Positions 1-12,853 of a DNA stretch of 64,000 nucleotides are shown one piece after another. Below the pieces are notes generated by a model. It was not told the DNA's origin, made no database searches, and was given only the letters and a program-made list of their open reading frames with translations. How positions within the stretch are numbered: the stretch's first letter is position 1; each line of letters opens with the position of its first letter. The translations under genes and the position numbers were made by a program. Source of the stretch: Lytechinus pictus (taxonomy: Eukaryota > Echinodermata > Echinoidea > Temnopleuroida > Toxopneustidae); NCBI RefSeq assembly GCF_037042905.1, contig NC_087247.1:60039920-60103919 (forward strand). Reading direction: 5' to 3'.

Positions 1-51
1 AAACTCTTTGTTTTTTCATAAATTCGCTAAACTCCGAGGCGTTGTACAACA

Positions 52-220
52 CAAATAGCGAATATTCTTATTCGTGCAATGGTGCGAGATTTCGCATTCG
101 GTGAAAGAATTAAGAAACACTCTATTCAACTCGGCTAACGCCTCGTTGAATAGAGCATCTTTCTTTCACCTCATGCGAAATCTCGCACCATCGCACTCAT
201 GCCTATTCGCTATTTGTATA
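52..220. repeat. hairpin MITE-like element
   Basis: Imperfect palindrome. The left arm starts ACAAATAGCGAATA and includes GGTGCGAGATTTCGCAT; the right arm carries their complements and ends TATTCGCTATTTGT. Arms are about 75 bp around a centre near 135. The short ORF at 74-385 runs through it by chance. Confidence 0.7.
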
Positions 221-329
221 CCATATAATGTTCCTTATCTGAATCATTTTAGTTACAATGTAATAATATTTTTCACGAACTTCGCATTAGTGTTGTATCG
301 AAAATGCGTAATTCGAATGTATATTATTT

Positions 330-445
330 GCGTGGGTGTGTGTGCGTGGGTGTATGCGCATGTGAGTGTATACGCATGTGAGTGAGAGCGTGTCAGTATG
401 TGGGTGAGCGCATTGTGTGCGGGTGAGTGTAGGCTCTGTAAGCGT
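330..445. repeat. GT-rich minisatellite
   Basis: Degenerate GTGTGAGTG/CGCATGTGAGTGTATA units on the + strand. Confidence 0.7.
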
Positions 446-1962
446 ACGTATGTTTGGTTAATATATTCATATAAAGATTTTCTATCCATTGACCTATTTT
501 GGCATTATGCCCATTATGATTTAAAACAATATTGAAGTTCTCAATAAAATGTTCATTTGTGCCAATAATATAAACTACAAATTACATAATAGATAACAAG
601 TGAATAAACAATTATTGTGAAATGTTACACTGATATTGTGGATCAAAAACATGAGTTTGTATCTTAGGCATTGTGCAAAGGTAAAGTGAATGTCGCGCGC
701 TGTGAATGTATACTGCACACTGTTTAAACGAAAACCCTTTGAAAATAGTACTTGATTTCACGTGGAAGTTAAGTGGTTGGGAGTGTTTGTGTAATGTGTG
801 GGCTGTAATGTATTTATTCGTAGCAAAGGGGGCCGGTCCTGCACTTGACATTCTTCAATTCATCTTATGAACCAGTCAATGGGTGATACTTAGGAGTTAA
901 GTAAGATGTGAGTAAGTGTTTATTAATTGTATATGAGGGAGCACCCAACAAAGATTGAAATTACAAGACTATTATCATATACATGTTCTAAGTGAAATTT
1001 CTGTTAGTGTAAGCAAGGGCACAACATTATACGAATAACGATAGAGAACGTTGATAATTTCAACTTGGGACAAAACAAGACAGCTCACTGCCTTAAATGA
1101 TATTTTTATAAGATATTGAATGACCACTTAGCCCCTATGATTTATTGCTTTTCATAATTAATGACTGGCTCTCATTGAAATTGTTTGTTTTATAAATAAA
1201 TCGTAAGTACAATCGTTGCACTCTATAAATTAAACTCCTGACTAAAAGAGTGACTATGTAGGTGATATGTGATTCCAGCATCATTCTGTCTAACAGTACA
1301 CATTGATCAATGCTCATGAAACAGGTCTTTGAACATTGGTAATCATCGCTTGCTCTCCTATCCAGGGATTAATCCCACTAGTTCGTGTTAAGTACCTGCA
1401 GACAGACAGGCCTCGTATAATGCTCTCCTTAAATCACTGTCACAACTGGCCAACTTAACCAGCGTATACCGGCGTATATATTATGGCAAGCATTTTTATC
1501 ATTTAACCATTTTTATACCAAGAAGTGACATTTGTTAATAAAACGAAGTGATTTTTTTTCTTTATATCAAATCAAGAAATAGGATAAAATTGTAGAATGG
1601 TTTGACATACACTCTGCGGCATACACTGGTTAAATCACAAAGGTGGTGACAGTTCCTTTTGCATTTGTTGATAATCAGCTGCAAAAAAATGTAAAATCAT
1701 TAATCACCTCCACAAATGTTATTCCATTAATCTTACACTGACTACGTCATCTTATATTACCTGAAAATGACCTTGTGACTGAAGTCCTTGTGTCGTTTGC
1801 ATTAGTTTCTCGTAATAATATTATATATATCAGTGAAAATAATGTTCTCTTCACAAGAACTTTGATTTGTTACTTGTGAAATATCATATTTACACTTGTA
1901 AACATAAGATGAATTACCCAATATCATTGATTTGATATCTTTTCTCAAGAAACAAAAAGAAG

Positions 1963-2036
<74 letters not shown>
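1963..2036. repeat. (AT)n microsatellite
   Basis: About 74 bp of uninterrupted AT dinucleotides; it produces a spurious poly-Tyr/Ile reading frame. Confidence 0.97.
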
Positions 2037-2039
<3 letters not shown>

Positions 2040-3382
2040 GTAGCAAATAAAAAAAATGTTTCCCACACATTTTCGAAAATGGAGATGGATCTGTGTTGTT
2101 GAATCTTCCGACTTTAAGATGTTAAAGTTTATCCTGCATCCCTGACTTGTTTACTTTTCAAACAATTTTACATTTTACACCTCACAACGCTTTGTTGAAT
2201 TACTCGTAGCTGTATAGGATTTACGAGTCCTGTTTTTGGTCTTTGGGTTACTTTGAGCCATAAATATTTATATTACAGAGTTGCTCATGTCTTATTATAT
2301 TGTTATTATCTTTTGTCTGTTTGCTCATGTTGTTTATGTCGAATTGTTTCCATTTTACGTATATATCTTGATTATTGTTGATTCAATAAAACACACCAAA
2401 AAAAAAAAATTTCATCTATTGATGGTAGTTTTTCTTGGTGCAGCTTCTTGTAAATGTAATACATTTCGCAGTAGATAAGATAGGGTAATATAGACAGTGA
2501 CTTGCATAATGGGTAAAATGGATTACTAAAAACAGCTTATCCTATCAATATTACATTATTCAATTTAAACATTCATGTCTGACTCATATCTAACTACTAA
2601 TATATATTTTTTCATTTTAAACGATATTTTTTGTAATTACTAGAAATATTCACACCAATGATAACAGCTTGTTAGTGCTCCCAGGATTAATGACAGCCCT
2701 GTCATGATCTACCATTGGCCTCACCAAAATTACTATTATCGCATTCAATGTATTCCATGCATTTGGAACTTCGAATATGATTGTTAAAAGGGTAAAACGA
2801 AAAATGATAGAGAAATGTGCTTTATTCATGGACTCAATGGCTTGCAAACGATATTTCTAAGATATCGAGTAATTATATTGCATATAGATATATTGTATAT
2901 ATATTGTTTATGAAGCTGTTCCTGTAATTACAGTATTAGAGAACAACCCCAAAATTACGGAGATTTTCAGAAATCATCGCAGAGAAAGAGAGGTTCTTTC
3001 AATTTGATTTGTTTTTCTTTCCTGTGCTGGAGTGACAGTCTAAATTTTAATGGACGTGTGGATACAATGCTTTCAGTCAACCAGAAAATACAATATCGTC
3101 TGCCTCAATACTTCACTACAATGCCCAAATGCGCGTAAATAGGCCCCCTTTCCGGATTTTGATGACAAAATGGTGAGGAATATTTTTCTGCGATTTCATT
3201 CTAACTGTCTGATATTACCTCAGCTTTTAGTGTTTGCATGTGCCAAACAATTATTCCTTGGTAATCACCCTTTTTTGCCTTTGAGTTAACAACTTTGCAG
3301 TAATATGAAATTTGTTCGATGTATTAAGGTCAATAACTCACTCAACATGCAAATTAATCTAATTTTAATAGACAATTCCATT

Positions 3383-3432
3383 ATTATATATATATATATA
3401 TATATATATACATAATTATTATTATTATTATG

Positions 3433-3502
<70 letters not shown>

Positions 3503-3534
3503 CATAATAATAATAATATATATATATATATATT
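3383..3534. repeat. AT/ATT cruciform-prone repeat
   Basis: A long (AT)n core is flanked by TAATAATAATAATAAT-type arms in inverted orientation with ATGTTATATGTAT and its complement, so the whole block is self-complementary. Confidence 0.85.
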
Positions 3535-5283
3535 CTTTTTTTTAACATGCTGATTCACTAAAAATAATAAAGATCGTGATTTTCGACTTGTACTGCTTAA
3601 GGTTTTAAATCCAAGCATATTATCTTGATGTTCTTAAAATCATCGTTATATTCATATTCAATTATCAAATGGTCAAATTAAATCAAATTAGTTGACTATG
3701 TTTTTTTTCGAACTAGTATTAATTTTTTTGTTCCTGATATATATTCTATAAAGACATGAATAAGAATATATTCTACTTTAGATAAAATATGAATAATCAC
3801 GGTTATTTGATAACATATTAGTAAAAAGCCTGTTTCACGAATTAATTTTCACACAACTTTCGCATAAACATCTGATATACAGTTATTTTAATAAACATAC
3901 ATGTTATTTAGCTTTGAACTATAATCAGTTGACCTTATAGCAATAATAGATTTTTGCCAGATATTAAACTAGAGTATTTGATAAAATTATTTCAATTTCA
4001 ATCCTACGCAATCTCAATAATATATTCCAATATACGAATATTCTCTTTTAAATATTCATTACTTGAACCAAGCATTTAACTGTCGTATCATTGATTTTTA
4101 TCTTTTTAACCATTACAATTCAGTCTCTGAACTACGAGGATGTAAATATTCAATGAAATCAATCAATCCATAATTTTTTCAAGGTGTGGGCTCTTGGCGT
4201 TCATGAGCTTCTTTGTTTCGTACTTTTGCAATTTTAATTAGTTTTAATTTGGAATTGTGTTTTATTTTGTTGTATGTTTAAGGAAAGAAATTATTTTGTA
4301 TGCACTTTATTACAAACTTACAATACAAATAGCGTATCTCCCAGAACACCTGTTGCGTGTGTGCAATTTGGTGCATTTTCGGCAAAATATTGGCAGCTGA
4401 ACGTGTACTGCGTTTGAAGGTACCGCGCCCTGGTCATAGTGGCGGCTCCTTTCCACAACCTCGCCCAAGAAAGAAAAAAAGACTCGTACACGACACCACA
4501 ATTTGTATAATCCATAAAGTAGTGTACATTAGAGACTGACCGAGAATAAAATAAATCTCTGCCTGTTGACATATCCAGGCTGTTGAACCTGTTGGTTTGT
4601 GAAGAGAAAAGACACTCAAAAACCATTAAACGATTTTGAGTGTGTATTTACTCCTCTTTTATAAAATGCATCTGCGTTTCTCTTTTCTGGTATTCCTCTG
4701 CTATCTCTGCCTCCACTCGATCACGTTCAAGTACACAGTTTATCACTTAATCTCTGTCTCGTAAGGTAGACCTATATTTCTTTTCTCCTTGGTATTTAAT
4801 GGAATAATTGTGAAGGGTTTCTGTGTTTAGTACCGGAGTACCCACTATTGACTTTTAAAAGATCACACCTAGCTTCAAATAATCGGCAAGACACTTGGGA
4901 ATTACATCTGGTGTTAAAACAGCTACAACGGTGGAGCAAGCACGAACATTCATGACCCAAAGATATATTTTGAAAGTCTGTCTTCAGTGTCGTGCATCTT
5001 TATGTCATTAATGTGTGTTTCCAAGGTTTTCTTTTTATGTTTGCAAACTTCCATCCCAGTGGTGACAACACTTAAGATGTTTTGTAGTGGGGATGAGGAC
5101 AAAAATATTTGCCATACTCTGTAAAAGAGAAATGGCTCAAATATGAATAAAATCCTATTTCAACATCCTACTCATCAATATATTACATTGAAAAAAAAGT
5201 TTGATGTGACACACTTTAAACTCATTTCTAACGCATTGTTAAAACAATAATCTGAAAGGAAAGGGGAAGAAGGAGCCATAAAA

Positions 5284-5331
5284 CGTGTGTGTGTATGTGT
5301 GTGGATGTGCGTGTGTGTGGGTGGGTGTACA
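5284..5331. repeat. GT-rich microsatellite
   Basis: Interrupted (GT)n with GGATGTGCG and GGGTGGG variants. Confidence 0.8.
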
Positions 5332-5572
5332 TGTATGAGTAACTGTGTGTTTATAACTAAAAGCTGCAATTTATTAATGAAACATTCTAGTTTTAAATTT
5401 CGTTTTGGTAAGAAGAAAGATCTATATAATTTTATTGATAGAGGGAGTTAAAAGTCTGAATAAAGCTTTGGAATAAGTTTTTTAAATGTGAGTTTTATTG
5501 ATACAGTATTATCTCAACATTTCACTCTTACGTTTGTATTCTCATTTGGGGATATATATATATATATATATA

Positions 5573-6539
5573 TACAGTGCGTATCAAAAAAAAGTTTACA
5601 CTTTGAAAAATCCTGTAAAATTATACATTTGTAATATCCTGAAATTTTTTCCACATTTTAACATTGGTACAGATCCACTTAAGCAAATGAGGATATAACT
5701 GTCGAAAAATATTTCCGCTTGAGTGAGCACCACGTACTTTTGAAAAGTTAGTGAAAAATGATTTGCGAATAAAAGTAGACCTTAATCATGAAGAACACGT
5801 GGAATTTAGCTAGTAAAATCGATTTGAAGATATCTTTTACCTTTTTTAACTTGTTTCTTTCCCAAAACACTTCGAAGAGTGCATTGCGCCCCACCCCACT
5901 CCCCCACACACCGAGGCCATCGAGACGATATTTGCTTTACACTGAGCTGTGATTTACATAAAATGGCTTAGGCTTGATTTTCATTTTGTTAATCATTGTC
6001 AAGCTTGGGAAAAGTGTGGAGAAACAAGTATTAAATAAAAAATGAAATGTAAACCCACTTTAAATGATAAAAACTTAGTAAAAAAAAATGCTGGAGATGT
6101 CTGATATAAACTTTTGTTCAGATTCAGTTATGTCCTCAGATCCAGCTGGCACAAAAAGGGTAAAGGTTGTGCTTACTAAGTGTTAAAATTTCAATTTGGG
6201 TGGCAAAATTGTTACAAAATGCTTGAATGTATCTGTTTTATTTCAATTGACTGAAAGTGCAAGGGAAATGTTTGACAATTTTTTTCGCAGGGTAAGTTTG
6301 ATTTCGCCCTTTCCCCTTGACACAGCGTGAAAACGAGCATTTCTGCGCAAACAGACTTCTGCGAGCTTTACAAAAATGGACAGTGCTCACTCAAGTGTAA
6401 AATTCTGTTAAAACTTCTACTGTCATTGGATAGATGAGACCCAAAACCATGATTATATGTGAAAAAATTACCCACATGTTGTATATTTTTTAATTTCCAG
6501 GGCGTTTCCAAAGTTTTTTTTTTTTTGATACGCACTGTA
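5573..6539. mobile_element. mariner/Tc1-type non-autonomous element
   Basis: A TA dinucleotide precedes CAGTGCGTATCAAAAAAA and the inverse TTTTTTTGATACGCACTG is followed by TA, so the element is 5,575-6,537 (963 bp) with a TA target duplication. Imperfect inverted similarity runs about 150-180 bp inward, including CTCAAG/CTTGAG segments. No transposase frame is visible. It sits between AT microsatellites. Confidence 0.85.
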
Positions 6540-6854
6540 TATACATACCTGTTCAACGTCTGCTACCGGCGGTTTCACGCCCGAACTTGAGGCGATCTCC
6601 CAGACATGGGGGCAAGGGGACACACACACGCATATATATATATATATAAATATATGTATTATACAGCACACATAACTTTCAAAAAAATGTTTGTAATAAA
6701 AATCTGCGTAAACTTAATTGATTTTAATAGCTATTGGATAATCCTAATTAAACATTACCGATGTAAAACATTTTCTTTTAAGATATACCTATATTTAGTA
6801 AATTAATCCAAATATATGCATGGTAATTGTAAAGCCATTATGTCTTTTACATCT

Positions 6855-6905
6855 TCAGATACCTGAAGAAGGCCAAACTATATGGCCGAAAGCCTGTACT
6901 AATGA
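6855..6905 (+). ncRNA. hammerhead-ribozyme-like core motif
   Basis: CCTGAAGAAGGCC, a loop, then GGCCGAAAGCC. It matches the CUGANGA-stem II-GAAA order of hammerhead cores known from Penelope-like retroelements. Stem I and III partners and a cleavage site were not resolved, so this may only be a retroelement-derived remnant. Confidence 0.35.
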
Positions 6906-7193
6906 AAGTTGAAGAAATCCAGGCTACGTCTCTAGCTTCAATGCTTTTTGAGCTTCTTCGCCAATATATTACTCACTGAAGCACCCACGCAATGTTTAGG
7001 TCCTTGCTCACCACAATTATATATATATATACATGATTATTTAAATTTGTTATGTTATTCATGTTTTTTGAAAGATATTTCAATTTTTTCAATTTCAATT
7101 TATTTCGTTTTCAAAAAACCAAAACAGAGTATTATATAAAAGCAAAATATCATAAACATTATCAAATAAAATTCTGAGAAAATGGTGGAATCC

Positions 7194-7305
7194 ACTAAAA
7201 AGCAGTGCTTGTATTGTGTGGACCCCTCGTATATAATATATATATATATACTGTATAAACTAAAAAGCAGTGCTTGTATTGTGTGGACCCCTCGTATATA
7301 CATTG
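7194..7305. repeat. two-copy direct repeat around an AT tract
   Basis: The roughly 40-bp sequence beginning CTAAAAAGCAGTGCTTGTAT occurs twice, about 66 bp apart, with an AT microsatellite between the copies. Confidence 0.85.
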
Positions 7306-7362
7306 GCGATTATTCCTCTACGTTGAATTCATTTCATCGCATCGTATTTTTCTACTGCAATT

Positions 7363-7382
7363 ACTACTACTACTACTACTAT

Positions 7383-7439
<57 letters not shown>

Positions 7440-7510
7440 CTACTACTACCACTACTACCATCACCACCACCACCATAACCACCACCACTACTAGTAGTAG
7501 TAGTAGTATT
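7363..7510. repeat. (TAC)n/(CAC)n/(TAG)n trinucleotide repeat
   Basis: About 75 bp of TAC, then mixed CAC/CAT, then TAG units that are complementary to the TAC tract, so the block can fold back. Its poly-Tyr and poly-Leu frames are not genes. Confidence 0.95.
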
Positions 7511-8694
7511 AGTATATTGAATAGCAGTCATGGTAAATGGCTTATTGATGACTAAAATGCATTTACAAAATAATGTAAAATTAGTATGTTACTTAAACCA
7601 TTTTACGATTAGTAATAATACGAGAAGTAGTAGAGTAATGGTACGCCAACCAGCACAATATTATTATTAATACAACTACTATACTACCACTATCGCCATT
7701 TCTACTGCTGCTGTTGTTGTTGATGCTCGCTATCTATTACTGAATGCAGAAATCGTGATACAATACCACTGATATTTCAATATTCCCTACATTATTATAA
7801 CACCTCTTTATACTCATATTACAAGGATATTACAAACCTAATTACCACCAAAACTATCATAGCCTATTTTGCTTAGCTGCTACTACTGCTTAGCAGTAGT
7901 AGCAAAAAAAAGTATTCATTACAAAACAATCATGATACTGATGATAATAACATAATCACCAAGACAATGAAATTACATCTGTGTATTTCGCTCTCCAGAT
8001 TGAAGCCTGTTATACGTATCATTTAGTAAACTGAGAATTTAAAAAAAAACTTTGGACTTTTACCCCACGTCTTAGAAATAACTACGATGTCGTATAAATA
8101 AACAAAACATAAACATCACAGAAAAGAACAGGCCACGGTAACTTTTATAGAGATATTTATTTATTAACTTTATTATCATTTTTAGAAGACTCTCCTTTTA
8201 TACGCCGACTCTGTGTTTTACAGCAGTATATTTAGTGGGGTAAATACCCTCGGGGCAACATAATTTGAAGTATTTCCCATTTCTGTAAGACCTGAATTCA
8301 TTTACAAGTCTTAATCAGCACTATTTGCCCGGGGAGCCTTGGGTGCCGGAATTGATAAGATTGTCGACCGAGTCATGACTGGGACTTGACTTTGAAATGG
8401 TCTAGAAAAGTTGTACCTTATTTTTTAAAGCATCAGATCACAATTCCGATGTCTTCGCAGTTGTATTGTTCATTTTCGTTCAATAAGTCAGGACCTCTTG
8501 GAATATTTATTACAAAGAATTTTGATAAAGTCAAATTTAATTATCCTCAATAATTATAATAATAGTATTAACAATAAACAGTTCTTGTATATCGCATATT
8601 ACATTACAATCATAACGTCTATATGCGCTTTCAAAAAACTTTGATATTTTTACCCCGGCTTTAGCTTGGCAGCCATAATAAAATGCATGTGCAT

Positions 8695-8885
8695 AATAAT
8701 AATAATAATCCGCTTTTATATAGTGCTTAATACATCGGAACGACGTGTCTGAGCGCTTTACATATATATCATTACCCCGGTCATCGGATTCAATCAGTCA
8801 TTCCCGCACACAGCGTACATGTATTTCAAGGAATTAATTCCTACCAGATACCCATTTACTTCACCTGGGTCGAGTGCAGCATAAT
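8695..8885 (+). repeat. dispersed marine-invertebrate repeat
   Basis: CGCTTTTATATAGTGCTTAA, GAGCGCTTTACAT, ATTACCCCGGTCATCGG and ACCTGGGTCGAGTGCAGCA occur in the order I recall from a SINE-like sequence common in many marine invertebrates. No poly(A) tail or target duplication is evident. The family name is not assigned. Confidence 0.6.
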
Positions 8886-9909
8886 TTTAGATTATCACTT
8901 AATAACACAATTTGATATCAATCTCAATCTGATGTCAATTCGAATCTATCTTTGACAAGCCAGAAAAAGGTCATCGCTGCAAAATAAAGACTCTTTTGTC
9001 TTCGTAGAAAAAAAAATTAACAAGAAAAAAATCACTCAAAAGTGAAGGCCTTGGTCTCCAGAAAAAGGTGATATATACCTGATTTCATATTTCACGTCAT
9101 AGCTTCTCTTGGACAGTTAACTCACTTGAAAGGCTATTGTCAGCCGAAGAAATTTCTATCTGACAGCTAAAAATGAAAAAACAACATCACACTTTAAAAA
9201 TTTAAGATATCTCTCGACTACAGAAGACACTCTACGCTAAACGAATGTTTCTCTATTCACATTAATTATTAATGCTTCTTATTCATGATGGTCCTATGTC
9301 AACAGATAATTTGTTAATTCATTGTAATTTCTATTGGTTGTAAACCACCCCAGTCAAATTTGTATGAATTTGGTTACCTTTGATACCACTTCCTCCGGCT
9401 TGAAAATTGTGTCAAGCCTCGAGGTAATTTTGCGGCTTGCTTCGTGGTTTTGTCGATTTGAAATATAGAAAAGACGAAAAAGTAGCCTCTTTGGACGCCA
9501 AATCGTGCGAATCTCACCTGTGATCAGGGGTTACGATGTCTAAAAAAGGATGATGGCATTGTTTGGGAAATGAGTCAAAGAGATATTGAACAAATTAACA
9601 AAGCGATTCAATATGTCAAAAAAATCATTTTGATGCATTTAATTGTCTTTTTGAAATCATGCAAAAAAGACTTAAATTCATTTGATCCAAAATCAATTTC
9701 TCTTTGGAATGTGTATGAACCATCGGGATGCGATTTGCGGTCCCTAGGGAAGATCATTCCCCTCTTATTTCAAGAAACATTTGAAAAAAAAAACCCAAGT
9801 TAAACATGGCCATCTGATTGTGATTGATGTTTTATTAGGCCCCCCCTCCCAATTTTTCGGCCCAGCTCTCTTCTTTCAAGTCCGTTCCGCGCCCCCTGCG
9901 AACTACATG

Positions 9910-10010
9910 TTAAGGACGTTCCACAGTTATGTTTGTGCGCATCATGATCTGCGCATATTTTACACTCTGCGCGCTGACGTCACAATGGATGAACTTGTGA
10001 TTTAATCAGC
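9910..10010 (+). mobile_element. possible TTAA-element terminus
   Basis: TTAAGGACGTTCCACAG followed by TGTGCGCATCATGATCTGCG resembles the end of TTAA-duplicating (Kolobok-type) elements. It abuts the satellite that follows. No matching right end was found, so this is only a candidate. Confidence 0.35.
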
Positions 10011-10139
10011 TGTAGGTAATGTGAGCTGATTTTTCTCCTTATCTATATTAACTGCAGATCTGATGTGTTATTTTATGAAGCTAATGAACTGGAATTATTC
10101 CATGGACCATTTTTTTTAATTCCTCTACAATTTCAAAAT

Positions 10140-12160
10140 AGTTTCTCTGTAGTGCTGCAAAGTATGATGATTATGACCCCCGAGTATGAATAAATGGAAA
10201 AGTGGTTCAGAATTTTTCCTCACAGATACTGCTTTTGGCGCGTTTTCGGGTGTTTTAAGAAGCAAATTTGCTCTAATAAGAGTGCTGATAGTTTCAAAAC
10301 AAGCACATGAACCCATATTTTTTAATGTTTGCACCTCTTAGGTATACCTTCCTGAACAACTTTGCAAAGTTTGGTGAAAATGACATGGATTTTGAATAAA
10401 GTGCAGCATTTACTTCTCAAGTTTGTTATTGAAATTTGACATTTTTGAGGTTATATCTTTCCCGCAATTCCTAAGAACTGAGAGTGTTGTTAGACTTAAA
10501 TGAGCAAGCAATTGACAGCAATCGATAGATTATCCATCTTACGGATACAATTATTAATCATATTGCAAAATTTGACGAAATTTTCATAGATTTTGACTGA
10601 TTAATAGGGCTTTAATCTCAATGTTGTGATCTCGTGAGGTCTAAAAATGCCGAATTCTTTTGGATGCGCAATTCTTAAGAACATCATCCATTTTGGGTTA
10701 ACTTTTAAGCTCTATAGCAAAAAATCAAGCACATGGACCGATGTTAATTTGTGCATATTTGGAATATTCAGGTGCTAAAGTATCTATGTGCAAAGTATGA
10801 TGAAAACGACATGGATTTTCAATGTTTGGGAGCAAGACCACGGAACCACTCGCATTTTAGACGGTATTAACAGACTTTTGCTTGTTTTCGGTGCATTTTG
10901 GGCTGTTTCAAGCCAACGCGCAATACTTTGGACACTGATAATTTGAAAACGAGCACATGGACCCCAAATTTGTAATGTCTTAACTTCTTTAGAATATATT
11001 TTTCTACAAATCTAGAGAGTATGATGAAAATGACATGGATTTTGAATGTTTGGGAGCAGGACTAAGGAACCATTCATATTTTAGACATTTTGGACGGTAT
11101 TAGACTTTTGCCCGTTTTAGGCGCATTATAGACTGTTTAAAGCCAACTCGCAACACTTTGGACACTGATAATTTGAAAACGAGCGCATGGACCCCATATT
11201 TTTAATATTTTAATGTCTTTAGAATATATTCCTTTACAAATCTAGAGAGTATGATGAAAATGACAAGGATTTTGAATGTTTTGGAGCGAAATATGGAACC
11301 ATTCGCATTTTAGACGGCATTATTAGACTTTTGCACGTTTTGGGCGCATTTGGGCGATTTTTATGCCAACTCGCATCACTTTGAACACTCATAGTTAAAA
11401 AACGAGCACATGGACCCTATATTTTTAATATTTTTATGTCTTCAGAATATATTCTTCTACAAATCTGGAGAGAATGATGAAAATGACATGGATTTTGAAT
11501 GTTTGGGGCAAAACTACGGAACCATTCGCATTTTAGACGGCATTATTAGACTTTTGCACGTTTTGGGCGCATTTGGGCGATTTTCATGCCAACTCGCATC
11601 ACTTTGAACACTCATAGTTAAAAAACGAGCACATGGAATCCATATTTTTAACTTCCCTACACCTTCGATATGCATTCCTCTACAATTTAGCCGAATTTGA
11701 TGAAAATGACATGGATTTTGAAAAAAGTGCAGCTTACAAAATACTTTTTTAATTTTTGAGTAGATTCACGTCTTTGAAGATTTGTTTTTTCCGAGTTTTT
11801 GCACCATTCTTGCCAAATCAGGGCGCTGCTGACTCCAAAATAGATATAGTTCTACCAATTAAAAGACTTTCTCTTTCTTTTTATACACTTTGTTATATGT
11901 CTTGAAAATTTGATGAAGTTTGAGGTGGTATCTACTGAGTAAAGATGATTTACACTCATTTGGTGAATTCGTGAGGTCTAAGAGAGGCATAATTCTCTTG
12001 ATTGCGCAAGATTGCATATCATTCAAATACGGCGACTTTGAAGACCCGTAGAAAAAAAATAAGCACATGAACCTATGTTATTTTTTGCATTTTCATAATG
12101 CATAGATACCAAAGTAACTCTCTGCAAAATTTGGTGAAAATGACATGGAATTCATTAATG
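10140..12160 (+). repeat. ~220-bp satellite, about ten units
   Basis: The landmark TGAAAATGACATGGATTTTG (or a degenerate form) recurs near 10,152, 10,376, 10,574, 10,801, 11,024, 11,254, 11,478, 11,701, 11,913 and 12,135, a spacing of 198-230 bp. The central four units are closest to each other and share GACTTTTGCACGTTTTGGGC and GAGCACATGGACCC. Outer units are decayed. It lies in hedgehog intron 1 about 430 bp before exon 2. Confidence 0.92.
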
Positions 12161-12594
12161 GATAAATTTCATAATATCAATGTGTGTATAATGTATCAAA
12201 TTGATGAAGCGATTTTCTGGTCGAAATTATTTTATAACAATTGATAATATTGATGACAGTAATAATATTTACAATAAGACTGAAAATGAGGATAATCACG
12301 ATAATAATGATAACAAATATGCCTAATAATGATGATAATGACAATGATGGATGATGAATAGCGCATATATCCACCAAACATGACGCCCAGGGCGAATTAA
12401 TATTTACCGGGTTTTTATCTATAGTACTGTCCTCACAGCAGTCAGATGATATTTTTGTCAGTACCAATTTACACCTAGGTTCAGGGGCGGCGGAGCGAAG
12501 TTGAAAGTTAATGTTAATTATATCCTGGTGTTATGTTTTATTCTTTATAGCATTAATACGTCTAAGTTTGTTTTCTTCTACTTTCATCTTTTAG

Positions 12595-12853
12595 CGATGC
12601 AAAGACAAACTGAACACTTTAGCTATCAGTGTAATGAATGAATGGCCTGGGATCAAACTACGTGTTGTTGAAGCATGGGATGAAGACCAACCTAACATAG
12701 AACCGCTGCATGCTGAAGGAAGAGCTGTAGACATCACCACCAGTGACAGAGACAAGAATAAATATGGTGCTCTAGCTCGCTTGGCTGTAGAAGCTGGATT
12801 CGATTGGGTCAGTTATGAAAGTAAAGCATGGGTCCACTGTTCAGTCAAATCAG
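12595..12853 (+). CDS. hh: Hedgehog exon 2, signalling domain
   Basis: A 259-nt exon between acceptor TTTTAG and donor G|GTGAGA; vertebrate exon 2 is about the same size. It opens with [19 protein letters not shown] and contains WDED (calcium-site acidic residues), [16 protein letters not shown] (zinc-ligand His and Asp), [18 protein letters not shown] (active-site-like Glu and third zinc-ligand His). All hallmarks of the pseudo-peptidase zinc site are intact. It enters in phase 0 and leaves in phase 1. The frame runs on past the donor into intron sequence, so an open-reading-frame call alone would overextend it to 12,930. Confidence 0.97.

Larger units (their letters stand above)
1..12594 (+). 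other. Hedgehog intron 1 and/or 5' flank, gene-free
   Basis: No exon recognised. Besides the repeats listed separately, I see nothing with gene character in 446-1,960, 2,040-3,380, 3,540-5,280, 7,511-8,690, 8,886-9,905 and 12,161-12,594. Those stretches are AT-rich unique-looking DNA in which regulatory elements would be invisible to inspection. Confidence 0.6.

Noticed and set aside
1802..2068. 88-residue frame on the - strand
   Set aside because: Half of it is Tyr-Ile translation of an AT microsatellite.
4357..4539. Basic peptide with RPGHSGG and PRPRKKKR, superficially like the Hedgehog N-terminus after its palmitoylated Cys
   Set aside because: Lacks the conserved YKQ..PNVxExTxGASG block and any donor in the right phase; not accepted as hedgehog exon 1.
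7182..7555. Open frames of 93-98 residues
   Set aside because: Poly-Tyr and poly-Leu translation of the TAC trinucleotide repeat.
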